From Denitrificimonas caeni (GTDB lineage: Bacteria > Pseudomonadota > Gammaproteobacteria > Pseudomonadales > Pseudomonadaceae): 43,676 nucleotides of DNA. The position numbers were made by a program, and so were the translations under genes. Under the pieces are notes generated by a model. It saw only the letters and a list, made by a program, of their open reading frames with translations. It did no database searches and was not told the DNA's origin. Positions within the stretch are counted from its first letter, which is position 1, and the number at the start of each line of letters is the position of its first letter. Positions 25,063-33,520 of this stretch are shown here, one piece after another. The stretch lies in the NCBI RefSeq assembly GCF_905120345.1, contig NZ_CAJHOA010000002.1, positions 1-43,676 on the forward strand, read 5' to 3'.

Positions 25063-26334
25063 CTATTCAGCGTAAACACTGAACACCTTACCTGTCTCAA
25101 CTCGCTCTATATTGACCAGCCCAAGCTCATAAAACCAGTGATTAGGCATCGCAAGATGCGCTAACGGGCTGGCGGCATTGCGCCATCTGGTCATGCTCAT
25201 GAACTTAAAAGGTGCTTTGTGCCCTAATTGTTTCAAGCGTCGATGAAGTCGTGCGGGCTTCTTCCAGTGTTTAAGCTGGATTACTCGCAGCCGACGCCTT
25301 AACCATCCCGCCAGTGCTTTAAACACCCTGCTTGCATTGGCAATCCGAAAATACTGGCTAAACCCTCTAAGCATTGGATTGAGCGTTTGGATAGTCACTG
25401 CGAACGACTGGCCGTTATTACGCTTGGTCATGGCTTTAAGCTTCGCTCTAAAGGTTGTGATTTTCTTGGGTTGTATACGAGTGTATACCGTCCCAATTTC
25501 AACCCCTAAGAACTTGATGCCCTCATCGCTATGCGCTATGTGGGTTTTACGTTCATTAACGGTAAGCTTTAGGTCTTGCTCGAGTATCTTTCTTGCCTGC
25601 CGCAAGGCATTCTCAGCACCCAGACGACTGCGGCTAAAGATGAGGATGTCATCCGCATAGCGAACAATTCGCTGCCCTTGACGGCGCATTTGCTGGTCAA
25701 AAACATCAAGATAAATGTTCGCTAGTGACGGACTGATCACGCCACCTTGTGGACTGCCTAGGTCGCTGGCTTGCCATTGCCCTTCCACCAGGACACCGCT
25801 TTCTAAGAACTGTTTTATCAGTGCTAGGAAGCTGCTGTCGGTTATCCGCTGCCTGACACTATTAAGGATGAGCTCGTGATTGAGCGTGTCAAAGCACTTT
25901 GATAAATCCATATCCACCACATGTTGCAAATGGTATCTACGGATGAACAGAGTGGCTTTGTTAATCGCATCATGGCAGCTTCTGTGAGGGCGGTAAGCAA
26001 AGCTGGATGGGTGAAAATCAGGGTCGAAAATCGGCACCATCAGATCATTTACTGCTTGTTGAACGACTCTATCCCTAACAGTTGGGATGCCAAGCTGTCT
26101 GACGCCACCGTCCTCTTTGGGTATTTCTACCCGTCGGACGGGTTGCGCTCGGTACTGTTTGGTTTTGAGTTCAAGAAAAAGCTGGTTGAGGTTCACCTGC
26201 AAGTTAGCACCAAAGTCGCTTAGGCTCTGCCCATCAATTCCGGCCGCGCCTTTTGCTCGTTTGACGTTCTTGTAGCTGTTTAGTAGCAGTGTCTTGTTAA
26301 GCAGCTGCCCGTATAAGCTGCAGTAAACCCGCAT
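25063..26334 (-). CDS. ltrA: Group II intron-encoded reverse transcriptase/maturase
   Basis: The 423-residue protein has the RT blocks in order: RT0-1 (GAAGIDGQSL; VRRVEIPKEDGGVRQLGIPTVRDR), RT3 (SFAYRPHRSCHDAI), RT4 (VDMDLSKCFDTLNH), RT4-5 (GSPQGGVISPSLANIYLD) and RT5 with catalytic YADD at 226-229. The maturase X domain (LNPMLRGFSQYFRIAN... LAGWLRRRLRVIQLKHW) follows. There is no HNH endonuclease at the C-terminus, as expected for the IIC class, which does not need one. GGAAGAAG precedes the ATG. All catalytic residues appear intact, so the intron may be mobile and splicing-competent. Confidence 0.93.
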   Translation of the reverse strand: MRVYCSLYGQLLNKTLLLNSYKNVKRAKGAAGIDGQSLSDFGANLQVNLNQLFLELKTKQYRAQPVRRVEIPKEDGGVRQLGIPTVRDRVVQQAVNDLMVPIFDPDFHPSSFAYRPHRSCHDAINKATLFIRRYHLQHVVDMDLSKCFDTLNHELILNSVRQRITDSSFLALIKQFLESGVLVEGQWQASDLGSPQGGVISPSLANIYLDVFDQQMRRQGQRIVRYADDILIFSRSRLGAENALRQARKILEQDLKLTVNERKTHIAHSDEGIKFLGVEIGTVYTRIQPKKITTFRAKLKAMTKRNNGQSFAVTIQTLNPMLRGFSQYFRIANASRVFKALAGWLRRRLRVIQLKHWKKPARLHRRLKQLGHKAPFKFMSMTRWRNAASPLAHLAMPNHWFYELGLVNIERVETGKVFSVYAE

Positions 26335-27067
26335 TCACTTCTTCCCGCGCACTGTGTCGCATGTGGGGTCAGTCATTGATTATCGGTGTGGATCTGTTTC
26401 GAACCCGTCATGTAGCGTTCTAGCACTTGGCAATCTACTACAGCGGACTGGTCTACTCCCCTGCACGGTTTCTCGACTGAGCCACTGCTTTCCAGCAGCA
26501 ACCCAGTCGCAAGACCTCGATAGCGATTCGATTGGTGTACCACCAATAATCAGCAACTGTTCATCATGCTGTTAAAGTTAACTTCCTCCCTTCGCAACAC
26601 GACCTGCTTTTGACAGGCCATGCTCCACTAGACTGAGCCAGTGGTCAGCTCGGTTTTATCCTCCACGCCATTACTGGGCTTCATTGGCCTAACCTTGATC
26701 ACTACTACGGATTCATCTGCCACCTCACACACACTCACCGCTTGGCTTTCACCTTGCTAACGAGCGCCCAACTGCTTGGGTGATGTGCCAGGCTTCCCCA
26801 GTTACTGCACCGGCTCCCTGCAAGATATGCCACCCTCAAACACATATTAGGTCTGACCAAGTATTGGGCTTTGCGCTATTTTGCACGCTGACCCACCTAA
26901 CATGCCGAAACAGGTTCGCTTTCGCTGTGTACATCTTACTTCCTATGGCTTCCTTCAGACCCTGCCGTTAGCCAGCAGCGCCCTTGCCATTCGGATTACC
27001 TTCCCCTTAGTCTGGGTGGTTCAGGTTTCTTGCAACCTGACGGGTTTGCCAGCTTCGCTGGGCAAAC

Positions 27068-27091
27068 AAAAAAACGCCCACACGGGCGTTA
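27068..27091 (-). terminator. Intrinsic terminator of the leftward amino-alcohol operon and 5' exon of the intron
   Basis: On the reverse strand AACGCCC, loop GTGT, GGGCGTT and a run of seven T form a standard terminator. The intron starts directly after the T-run, the expected insertion site of a IIC intron. In the ancestral, intron-free sequence this hairpin lay directly after the vpsQ stop codon, between two convergent genes. Confidence 0.9.
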
Positions 27092-27236
27092 TGCCGAGCA
27101 AAAAGCTCTCGATTAATCAACGCCGATACCCAAGAAAAAAAGCTTTGTCACAGATAATAATTTAGATAAGTATAAACACTGACGTCAGCTACAAGTGTAA
27201 TTTAAGCAGTCCGACTAGTAATAAATTTAACAACCG

Positions 27237-27266
27237 AGGCCTAGACTTAATATTAAGCCTAGGCCT
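27237..27266. repeat. 30-bp near-perfect palindrome downstream of the phospho-lyase gene
   Basis: AGGCCTAG, A, CTTAATATTAAG, C, CTAGGCCT is self-complementary over 30 bp except for one A/C pair. On the plus strand it is followed by ACAGTAAATTTTTATT, on the minus strand by no T-run. It could be a second terminator or a protein-binding site; the remaining 27091-27323 sequence is AT-rich and shows no gene. Confidence 0.7.
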
Positions 27267-27323
27267 ACAGTAAATTTTTATTATATTAACATTAATTCAA
27301 AATATTATTGGAAAATAGAACAA

Positions 27324-28655
27324 TTATGTACTCTTTATAGCCTGCTCTAACTTGCAAATAAACAAATCTGCATGTGATTTATTAAAACATAAAGGTGGGC
27401 GTATTTTAAGTGTATTAGCATACTTCCCAGCACCACCGAGAAGAACACCATTTTGCCTTAATGTATTCATTATAGCGGTCGCTCTCTCTGCATCTGGAGC
27501 ATTGACATCACCGTCTTTACTGACATCCGCACCTAAAAACAAACCCACCCCGCGCACATCAGAAATACATGGGTATTGCGCTTGAAGCTGGTAAAGCCCA
27601 TTTTTTAAGTAGCCTCCAACCTCATTAACCTTCGCAATAAGCCCCTCTTCCTGGATTGTTTCTAAAACAGCGAGGGCGGCAGCGGCAGCAACGGTTGAAC
27701 CACCAAAGGTGTTGAAATACCCTGCTTCGATGCTTAAACTCTCAAGCAAATCGAGTCTCGATGCTAGACCTGCAACAGGATAACCATTGCCCATAGGCTT
27801 GCCCATGGTAATAATATCTGGAATAACAGCGTGACGCTCAAACCCCCACATTGATTCGCCTGTACGCCCAAAGCCTGGCTGAACTTCATCAGCAATGAAT
27901 AATCCGCCTCTACTTTTTACGATATCTACTCCCTTTTTAATAAAACCTTTTGGATCACTATAAACCCCGTCACTGGAAAAAATCGTATCGATCAATAATG
28001 CGGCACATCCATAACCTCTGTCTTCTAGCTTATCGATTGCATCCATTACACTTTGGGCAAACCATTCTTCTATTTGGTCTTTATTGATATTAATCGGTGC
28101 AACAGGAATAGTGACAACATGGTCGGGTAGTTTCTGAATCTTATATGCAGAAGGTGACACCTCAGTTACCGCTGTTGAATTTCCATGATAAGCGGCTTCC
28201 GATACAATAAATCCTTTTTTCTTAGTGTATGTTGTCGCTAAGCGCATCGCTAAATCATTACTTTCAGTACCCGTACAGGTCATCACCAATCGATTAATTG
28301 ATTCAGGCATAGTCCCTAAGAGTTTTTCAGCATAGATATGCATAGTCTCATGCAAATATCGCGTATGTATATTGACGTTACGCATTTGATCATGAACAGC
28401 CTCAATCACTTTAGGATGGCAATGTCCCAATGATGGCACGTTATTATATACGTCTAAAAACTGCCGACCATTACTATCATACAACCATGTTCCTTCACCA
28501 CGTACAATATGAAGTGGCTCTTGATAGAATAACATGGTGGTCGGACCAACATTATTAAGCCTACTTTTAACAAGCGCAGATGTTTTTTCATCTAAAGTAT
28601 TGGCTGCATCAAGATTAAAAGCATTCTGCGCAAGAATATCTCTAACTTTGCTCAT
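27324..28655 (-). CDS. Class III PLP enzyme, probable ethanolamine-phosphate phospho-lyase (AGXT2L/ETNPPL type)
   Basis: The 443-residue fold-type I PLP enzyme has Lys286 in TMGKPMGNGYP as Schiff-base lysine and Asp256 in FIADEVQPGFGRTG. The strings YNNVPSLGHCHPKV, AYHGNSTAVTEVSP and GKPMGNGYPVA are closer to the AGXT2-like phospho-lyases, which split phosphoethanolamine into acetaldehyde, ammonia and phosphate, than to ordinary aminotransferases. The neighbours are a small-molecule kinase, an ethanolamine permease and an aldehyde dehydrogenase, which supports this reaction. 5-Phosphohydroxylysine or aminopropanol phosphate are alternative substrates. The ATG at 28655 is preferred over one 3 codons up because AGAGG lies 10 bases ahead of it. 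The gene is visibly AT-richer than the permease and dehydrogenase genes. Confidence 0.75.
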   Translation of the reverse strand: MSKVRDILAQNAFNLDAANTLDEKTSALVKSRLNNVGPTTMLFYQEPLHIVRGEGTWLYDSNGRQFLDVYNNVPSLGHCHPKVIEAVHDQMRNVNIHTRYLHETMHIYAEKLLGTMPESINRLVMTCTGTESNDLAMRLATTYTKKKGFIVSEAAYHGNSTAVTEVSPSAYKIQKLPDHVVTIPVAPININKDQIEEWFAQSVMDAIDKLEDRGYGCAALLIDTIFSSDGVYSDPKGFIKKGVDIVKSRGGLFIADEVQPGFGRTGESMWGFERHAVIPDIITMGKPMGNGYPVAGLASRLDLLESLSIEAGYFNTFGGSTVAAAAALAVLETIQEEGLIAKVNEVGGYLKNGLYQLQAQYPCISDVRGVGLFLGADVSKDGDVNAPDAERATAIMNTLRQNGVLLGGAGKYANTLKIRPPLCFNKSHADLFICKLEQAIKST

Positions 28656-28683
28656 CGTAAACATACCTCTGAATAATTAAAAA

Positions 28684-29670
28684 TCATACTAATGTATTTG
28701 CACTAACGAATGTCTTTGCCAAACTGACCGTGCCGTCCGTATAAGCAGCGCCAAGTTTTTTATTTTCTGTAGTATGACTATGCGATGCTAACCAAGCCGT
28801 TAACATAATTCTTCTAAGCATGATAAACGTATCAATCTCGTCTTCATCCGCTTGACTAAAATCAGTCACTGAACGATAGCCTTTAACCCAAGAAAGCTTA
28901 AGTTCATTGACTCCTGGGTCGAGTTCATGAAAGCTGATAGCTGCAGCAAAATCGTATGAAAACCAAGCAAACCCACAATCATCAAAATCAATAATATTCA
29001 TTGAATTTTGATTAATTAAAAGATTAGCGAGCCTTAAATCTGCGTGCACCAAGCCAAACCGACTTGAATCTTTGCCATACCGTTCCAGTCTTTCCTCTAT
29101 AATCTCAATGGCCCGACTAATCACCTCAGCGCCGCCGGCATCAAGATGAGCAGCCTTGCGCCAATCACCCCAATAGCCATTGGCACCAATTGAATTATCA
29201 ACTGACCAATATTTTCTAGTAAATCCGCTCGGTCGATCCCATGTTTTAGAATGTTGATGCAGTTTTGCTGTGATGCTACCGAGCTCTGCAAACCAAGTCG
29301 CCAGATCTGTATTTACCTCAGGTTCTTGACCCGCGACAAAATCAAACGCAACAACGAAATGCTCTGCCTCGCCCACATTAACTGTCGTTATAATCTCACC
29401 GCTTGTTGTTTTAATCGGCGCTGGAGTATTGAGCACCTCACCCTCTTTAAGCGCCATAATCCAAGACAGTTCAGACTGCACTTCATCATAACTATGGTAG
29501 CCATTGGCATGGACTCTAATTATAATTTTCTTATTATTGTCAGTTGCCATGAAAGTTGCGTTTTCTGAAACAGTGAGCAATGCTATCTGCGCGTCATGGG
29601 TCATCCCCCAACGATCAACTATATTTTTCAATCCTATTAGAAAACCATTAATTAGCTTATCTGTATACAT
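28684..29670 (-). CDS. APH/choline-kinase-fold small-molecule kinase, probable ethanolamine (amino-alcohol) kinase
   Basis: The 328-residue kinase of the aminoglycoside phosphotransferase/homoserine kinase II-like superfamily has the Brenner motif VHADLRLANLL (His209, Asp211, Asn216) and the metal-binding IIDFDDCG (Asp228). It lacks resistance-enzyme features, and its place directly before a phospho-lyase gene (28 bp) mirrors the hydroxylysine-kinase/phospho-lyase pairing. I infer it phosphorylates ethanolamine or a related amino alcohol imported by the permease upstream. The ATG at 29670 is used rather than a TTG 13 codons earlier; its ribosome site is weak (GGTG). Low GC content sets it and the lyase apart from their neighbours. 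Confidence 0.7.
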   Translation of the reverse strand: MYTDKLINGFLIGLKNIVDRWGMTHDAQIALLTVSENATFMATDNNKKIIIRVHANGYHSYDEVQSELSWIMALKEGEVLNTPAPIKTTSGEIITTVNVGEAEHFVVAFDFVAGQEPEVNTDLATWFAELGSITAKLHQHSKTWDRPSGFTRKYWSVDNSIGANGYWGDWRKAAHLDAGGAEVISRAIEIIEERLERYGKDSSRFGLVHADLRLANLLINQNSMNIIDFDDCGFAWFSYDFAAAISFHELDPGVNELKLSWVKGYRSVTDFSQADEDEIDTFIMLRRIMLTAWLASHSHTTENKKLGAAYTDGTVSLAKTFVSANTLV

Positions 29671-29791
29671 ATCAACACCAAAAATTATATTTATTATATA
29701 AGTAAGCAAGTCATATTCTAGCCAGTAAAATATTCAGCAAATAAAATCTGACCTGCTTATATTTAATCGAACGCTACAACTAAACTAAGAT

Positions 29792-31240
29792 TTACTTAAG
29801 TTCTCTTTCAGCGGCTTGAATTGCTTCAAACTCTTCCTCTGGTGCTTTAGCTACAAGATGATGACGGCTGTATAGAATGAAATAAGCGAGCATTACACCA
29901 TAGACAACCGCACTCCACAGAGCGGCTTCCTGACTCACAAGAAAGGTGGATGCCAGTGCTATCAAAGACAAAATCAATGCAACAGATGACGTAAAGATCC
30001 CGCCTGGTGTTTTATAAGGGCGGTCTAGAGCTGGCTCTTTAATTCTAAGAACAATGTGTGATGCCATCATTAATGCATAAGACACCGTTGCACCAAATAC
30101 TGCCATAGTGATCATCAAGTCGCCTTTGCCGGTCAGAGAGCAGAGAAAACCAATCACACCAGGTACAACCAACGCATACACAGGAACTTTTCTACGTCCG
30201 GTGACTGACAAAAAACGTGGCAGATAACCCGCTCGCGAGAGTGCAAACAGTTGACGCGAATATGCATAGATAACAGAGAAAAACGATGCGATTAAACCGA
30301 ACAGACCAACCACATTCAAAAGTGCTGCAATTCTTGAGTTTTCACCATATGCAGCCTGAAATGCGCCGACTAAAGGTGCAGCATGTTCTGACATGACTTT
30401 TGCACCAGCACCACCTGGCGCAAGTAACAACACCAAAAACGCAAATACTGTCAGGATACACATCGCAGTAATAATGCCTTTTGGTACATCTTTGGCTGGG
30501 TTTGTTGATTCTTCAGCGGCTAACGGCACACCCTCAACAGCCAAAAACAGCCACATCGCAAAAGGCAGAGCAGCCCAAATCCCCATGTAGCCGAAAGGTA
30601 GAAATGCACTGCTACCAACAGCCTCTGTAACCACTGGAATATCTGTGAGATTTTCCATATTGAAGTGAGGCAGCATACCGAGGAAAAACACTAATAACGC
30701 AATCACAGCAATGGCTGTAATACCCATCATAATTTTTAGTGCTTCACCCGCTCCAAATAGATGTATACCAATGAATACCACATAAAATGCGGCATATACG
30801 ACGGGGCCATTAATGCCAATTAATTCACTGACATAACCACCTATGAAAATCGCAATGGCAGTTGCCGCAATAGCGTATTGCAGCAAAATTGCAGCGCCTG
30901 TCATAAAGCCCCCTAGAGGACCGAAAGCTCGACGGGCAAAAGAATAGCCGCCACCCGCGGTAGGCAGCGAGGAGGATAACTCTGCTAAAGAGAAAACCAT
31001 CGCAAAATACATGATCGCCATTAGCACTGTTGCGACCAGAAGCCCACCAAAACCACCTTGGGCTAAGCCAAAGTTCCAGCCGGCAAAGCTTCCAGAAATC
31101 ACATAGGAAATACCTAAGCTCGCTAATAGCACCCAGCCGACGGCGCCTGATTTGAGCTGTCTTTTTTCGAGGTAGCTGTCCGGCACAGAATCATAGTCAG
31201 CGCCATGCACGTGCACTTTTATACTGCTTGAGTTGCTCAT
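29792..31240 (-). CDS. Ethanolamine permease (APC superfamily)
   Basis: The 482-residue transporter has 12 predicted membrane helices and closely resembles the ethanolamine permease of Pseudomonas eut/eat clusters: GWVLLASLGISYVISGSFAG (about residues 35-54), LAELSSSLPTAGGGYSFARRAFGP, and the ending SRHHLVAKAPEEEFEAIQAAE. It imports ethanolamine with protons or other cations. GGAGT precedes the ATG. In known Pseudomonas clusters this gene neighbours eutBC, the B12-dependent lyase; here a kinase and PLP lyase take that place. The 121-bp gap to the kinase gene is longer than the other spacings. Confidence 0.9.
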   Translation of the reverse strand: MSNSSSIKVHVHGADYDSVPDSYLEKRQLKSGAVGWVLLASLGISYVISGSFAGWNFGLAQGGFGGLLVATVLMAIMYFAMVFSLAELSSSLPTAGGGYSFARRAFGPLGGFMTGAAILLQYAIAATAIAIFIGGYVSELIGINGPVVYAAFYVVFIGIHLFGAGEALKIMMGITAIAVIALLVFFLGMLPHFNMENLTDIPVVTEAVGSSAFLPFGYMGIWAALPFAMWLFLAVEGVPLAAEESTNPAKDVPKGIITAMCILTVFAFLVLLLAPGGAGAKVMSEHAAPLVGAFQAAYGENSRIAALLNVVGLFGLIASFFSVIYAYSRQLFALSRAGYLPRFLSVTGRRKVPVYALVVPGVIGFLCSLTGKGDLMITMAVFGATVSYALMMASHIVLRIKEPALDRPYKTPGGIFTSSVALILSLIALASTFLVSQEAALWSAVVYGVMLAYFILYSRHHLVAKAPEEEFEAIQAAERELK

Positions 31241-31307
31241 ATAAACTCCAATTCATTATTTTTATTTTGAAATCTCTACAACTTTCATGAACTTTTTAGC
31301 GCTGCAA

Positions 31308-32828
31308 TTAAAAGAAACCCATCGGTTTCACGTCATAGCTCACCAGTAGGTTTTTGGTCTGCTGGTAAGAGTCGAGCATCATTTTGTGGTTTTCACGGCC
31401 GACACCGGACTTCTTATAACCACCGAACGCAGCGTGTGCTGGGTATAGGTGATAGCAGTTGGTCCACACACGACCGGCTTTGATCGCACGGCCGACACGG
31501 TAAGCGCGATTAATGTCGCGGGTCCACAGACCAGCGCCCAACCCGAACTCAGTGTCATTGGCAATTTCTAAGGCCTCAGCTTCGTCTTTAAAGGTAGTGA
31601 TGCTGACCACTGGACCAAAAATTTCTTCTTGGAACACCCGCATTTTGTTGTGACCTTTTAGTAGGGTCGGCTGGATGTAATAGCCGCCACCTAAGCTACC
31701 GCTGAGCTGCTCTACCGCGCCGCCTGTAAGTAGCTCTGCACCCTCTGCCTTGGCAACCTCCATATAGCTGAGAATTTTTTCAAACTGTTGTTCGGAGGCT
31801 TGCGCGCCGACCATGGTCTCAGTATCCAGCGGATCACCACGTTTGATCTGGGCAATTTTCTTCATCACTTCTTGCATGAAGGCAGGGTAAATCGACTCTT
31901 GTACCAGCGCACGTGATGGACAGGTGCACACTTCACCTTGGTTGAAGAAAGCTAAAACCAAACCTTCAGCAGCTTTTTCGATAAAACTCGGTTCGGCCTG
32001 CATGATGTCTTCGAAAAAGATGTTAGGTGACTTACCACCCAACTCCACAGTACTTGGAATGATGTTTTCCGCAGCGCATTTCATGATGTGCGCACCGACA
32101 GGGGTGGAACCGGTAAAGGCAATTTTAGCAATCCGCTTACTAGTCACCAGCGCTTCACCGGCTTCGCGGCCAAAACCTTGCACCACGTTAAGTACGCCAG
32201 GCGGTAGCAAATCGCCGATCAGCTCCATTAGCACAGTAATGCCTAGAGGCGTTTGCTCAGCCGGCTTGAGCACTACGCAGTTACCTGCAGCCAGAGCAGG
32301 CGCGAGTTTCCAAGCGGCCATCAGTAGCGGGAAGTTCCAGGGAATGATCTGACCTACCACACCCAACGGCTCGTAGAAGTGATAAGCGGCGGTCATTTCG
32401 TTGATTTCTGCTGCACTGCCTTCTTGCGCTCGGATGCAACCGGCAAAGTAACGGAAGTGGTCAGCGGCCAGAGGAATATCGGCATTCAGGGTTTCACGAA
32501 CCGCTTTACCATTATCCCAGGTTTCGGTGATGGCCAGAACTTCAAGGTTTTCTTCAATGCGGTCAGCAATTTTCAGCAGCACCAGTGAGCGATCTTGCGC
32601 TGAGGTTTTACCCCACGCATCAGCAGCAGCGTGGGCGGCATCAAGCGCCTTTTCAATGTCTGCAGCGCTAGAGCGCGGAAACTCAGCAATCGGCAGACCG
32701 TTAACCGGTGACGAATTGGTGAAGTACTCACCATTGACTGGGGCGACGAACGTACCACCGATGTAGTTTTCGTAGCGTGTCTTAAAGGAGACAAGGGAAC
32801 CCTCGGTTCCTGGCTGGGCGTAAATCAT
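31308..32828 (-). CDS. exaC: NAD-dependent acetaldehyde dehydrogenase (ExaC/AcoD type)
   Basis: The 506-residue aldehyde dehydrogenase has catalytic Cys301 ([12 protein letters not shown]) and Glu262 (VELGGKSPN), the NAD-binding FTGSTPVG, and the ExaC-like N-terminus [23 protein letters not shown]. It would oxidise the acetaldehyde made by the phospho-lyase to acetate. The ATG at 32828 is chosen because AAGAGG lies 8 bases upstream and a longer frame would run through the promoter. It is the first gene of the leftward operon and lies 67 bp ahead of the permease gene. ExaC enzymes also act in ethanol oxidation. Confidence 0.92.
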   Translation of the reverse strand: MIYAQPGTEGSLVSFKTRYENYIGGTFVAPVNGEYFTNSSPVNGLPIAEFPRSSAADIEKALDAAHAAADAWGKTSAQDRSLVLLKIADRIEENLEVLAITETWDNGKAVRETLNADIPLAADHFRYFAGCIRAQEGSAAEINEMTAAYHFYEPLGVVGQIIPWNFPLLMAAWKLAPALAAGNCVVLKPAEQTPLGITVLMELIGDLLPPGVLNVVQGFGREAGEALVTSKRIAKIAFTGSTPVGAHIMKCAAENIIPSTVELGGKSPNIFFEDIMQAEPSFIEKAAEGLVLAFFNQGEVCTCPSRALVQESIYPAFMQEVMKKIAQIKRGDPLDTETMVGAQASEQQFEKILSYMEVAKAEGAELLTGGAVEQLSGSLGGGYYIQPTLLKGHNKMRVFQEEIFGPVVSITTFKDEAEALEIANDTEFGLGAGLWTRDINRAYRVGRAIKAGRVWTNCYHLYPAHAAFGGYKKSGVGRENHKMMLDSYQQTKNLLVSYDVKPMGFF

Positions 32829-33520
32829 TATTGTTAGCCTCTTATTTTTATAAATAACGAGGCCCAAGAGTCTGTCAAAACTTCGCAGCTGTCTTGACAT
32901 CAAACACGAATACCTTGACATGACTTTTATCAAAGCTAATTTTTAGACTAATGCTGCTCACTCTGCGCCAACATCTAGCGTGGTTTGACCAGCAAAACTG
33001 CGCGCCAAACCTAGCTATGCAGCAGTTGACATGAGTTACACAGAGCTGAGTATTGAAACGCAGGCCATGCTATAAATAGACTTAAGTCATAGCCTTAAAC
33101 GAGTCAGTTATAGCGCGGCAGCCCGCAATCGAAAGATAAAGCGTGATAGCCTCGCGACTAAATAGACACAAGGCTGCTGATTGACAGCTTTCGGTGTCGT
33201 TGCAGGTCTCGAACAAAGAGTAGACTGACTCTAGGTGATGGTCGGCTGGAGCACGCGGCTTGCGCTAAAGGACAATTTTATTCTCTACAAATAACTGATA
33301 AACTGCGCACTCTCAATATTCGAACACAGCTCTTTTTGAGCAAACAATAAAGAATGTTAGCGCCAGATATTGCAGTATGCAAATAACCCAAGGAAGGTTT
33401 TAACGATCTAGACAATTAATGCTAATTAAAATATTACATTCACATGAGAGCGCTACTTTGTAACTAAGTAAGTTTAGATAAATAGCTATATTTCGTAAAT
33501 TTATTAGAGCTTAGATCATT
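32829..33520. other. 692-bp gene-free divergent regulatory region
   Basis: No coding potential is convincing on either strand. The left part holds the dehydrogenase promoter and operator-like repeats (32849-32921). A further TTGACAT copy lies at 33026-33032. The right part (about 33400-33520) is AT-rich and must carry the araC-type gene's promoter. No REP or sigma-54 site (GG-N10-GC) was recognised. Confidence 0.6.
32849..32921 (-). promoter_or_regulatory. Promoter and 21-bp-spaced direct repeats (probable AraC-type activator sites) for the amino-alcohol operon
   Basis: On the reverse strand a consensus -35 TTGACA (32873-32878) is followed by a -10-like TTTATA (32849-32854, 18-bp spacer) or overlapping TATTTA (16-bp spacer). 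Upstream of the -35 lie two identical 8-mers, ATGTCAAG on the reverse strand, at 32893-32900 and 32914-32921, exactly 21 bp apart. Two-turn direct repeats next to the -35 are typical binding sites of AraC-family activators, and such a regulator is encoded divergently. Confidence 0.65.

Larger units (their letters stand above)
24984..27067 (-). mobile_element. Complete group IIC intron with reverse transcriptase/maturase
   Basis: The intron is about 2.08 kb on the reverse strand. The 5' end is placed at GTTTGCCCAGCGAAGC just after a T7 run; this compares with GUGUGCCCGGC at the start of the well-studied Oceanobacillus IIC intron, and GGTCTGAAGGAAGCC is seen inside the 5' domain. The ORF sits in domain IV and is followed closely by domains V and VI, with the 3' end at ...CTACTCGAT. 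IIC introns insert after intrinsic terminators, and the 5' exon here is a perfect terminator of the upstream (leftward) operon. The region 26335-27067 is structured RNA (domains I-III) and holds no other gene. Confidence 0.88.

Noticed and set aside
27324-28655. Annotation as an ordinary 4-aminobutyrate or acetylornithine aminotransferase
   Set aside because: The lysine motif GKPMGNGYP and neighbouring kinase, ethanolamine permease and aldehyde dehydrogenase fit the phospho-lyase subfamily better, though biochemical proof is lacking.
28684-29670. Aminoglycoside-resistance phosphotransferase
   Set aside because: It shares the fold and Brenner motif, but its operon with a PLP lyase and ethanolamine permease points to a metabolic kinase.
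32829-33520. Sigma-54 promoter for the amino-alcohol operon
   Set aside because: No TGGCAC-N5-TTGCW-like site was found upstream of the dehydrogenase gene, while a good TTGACA -35 with -10 is present.
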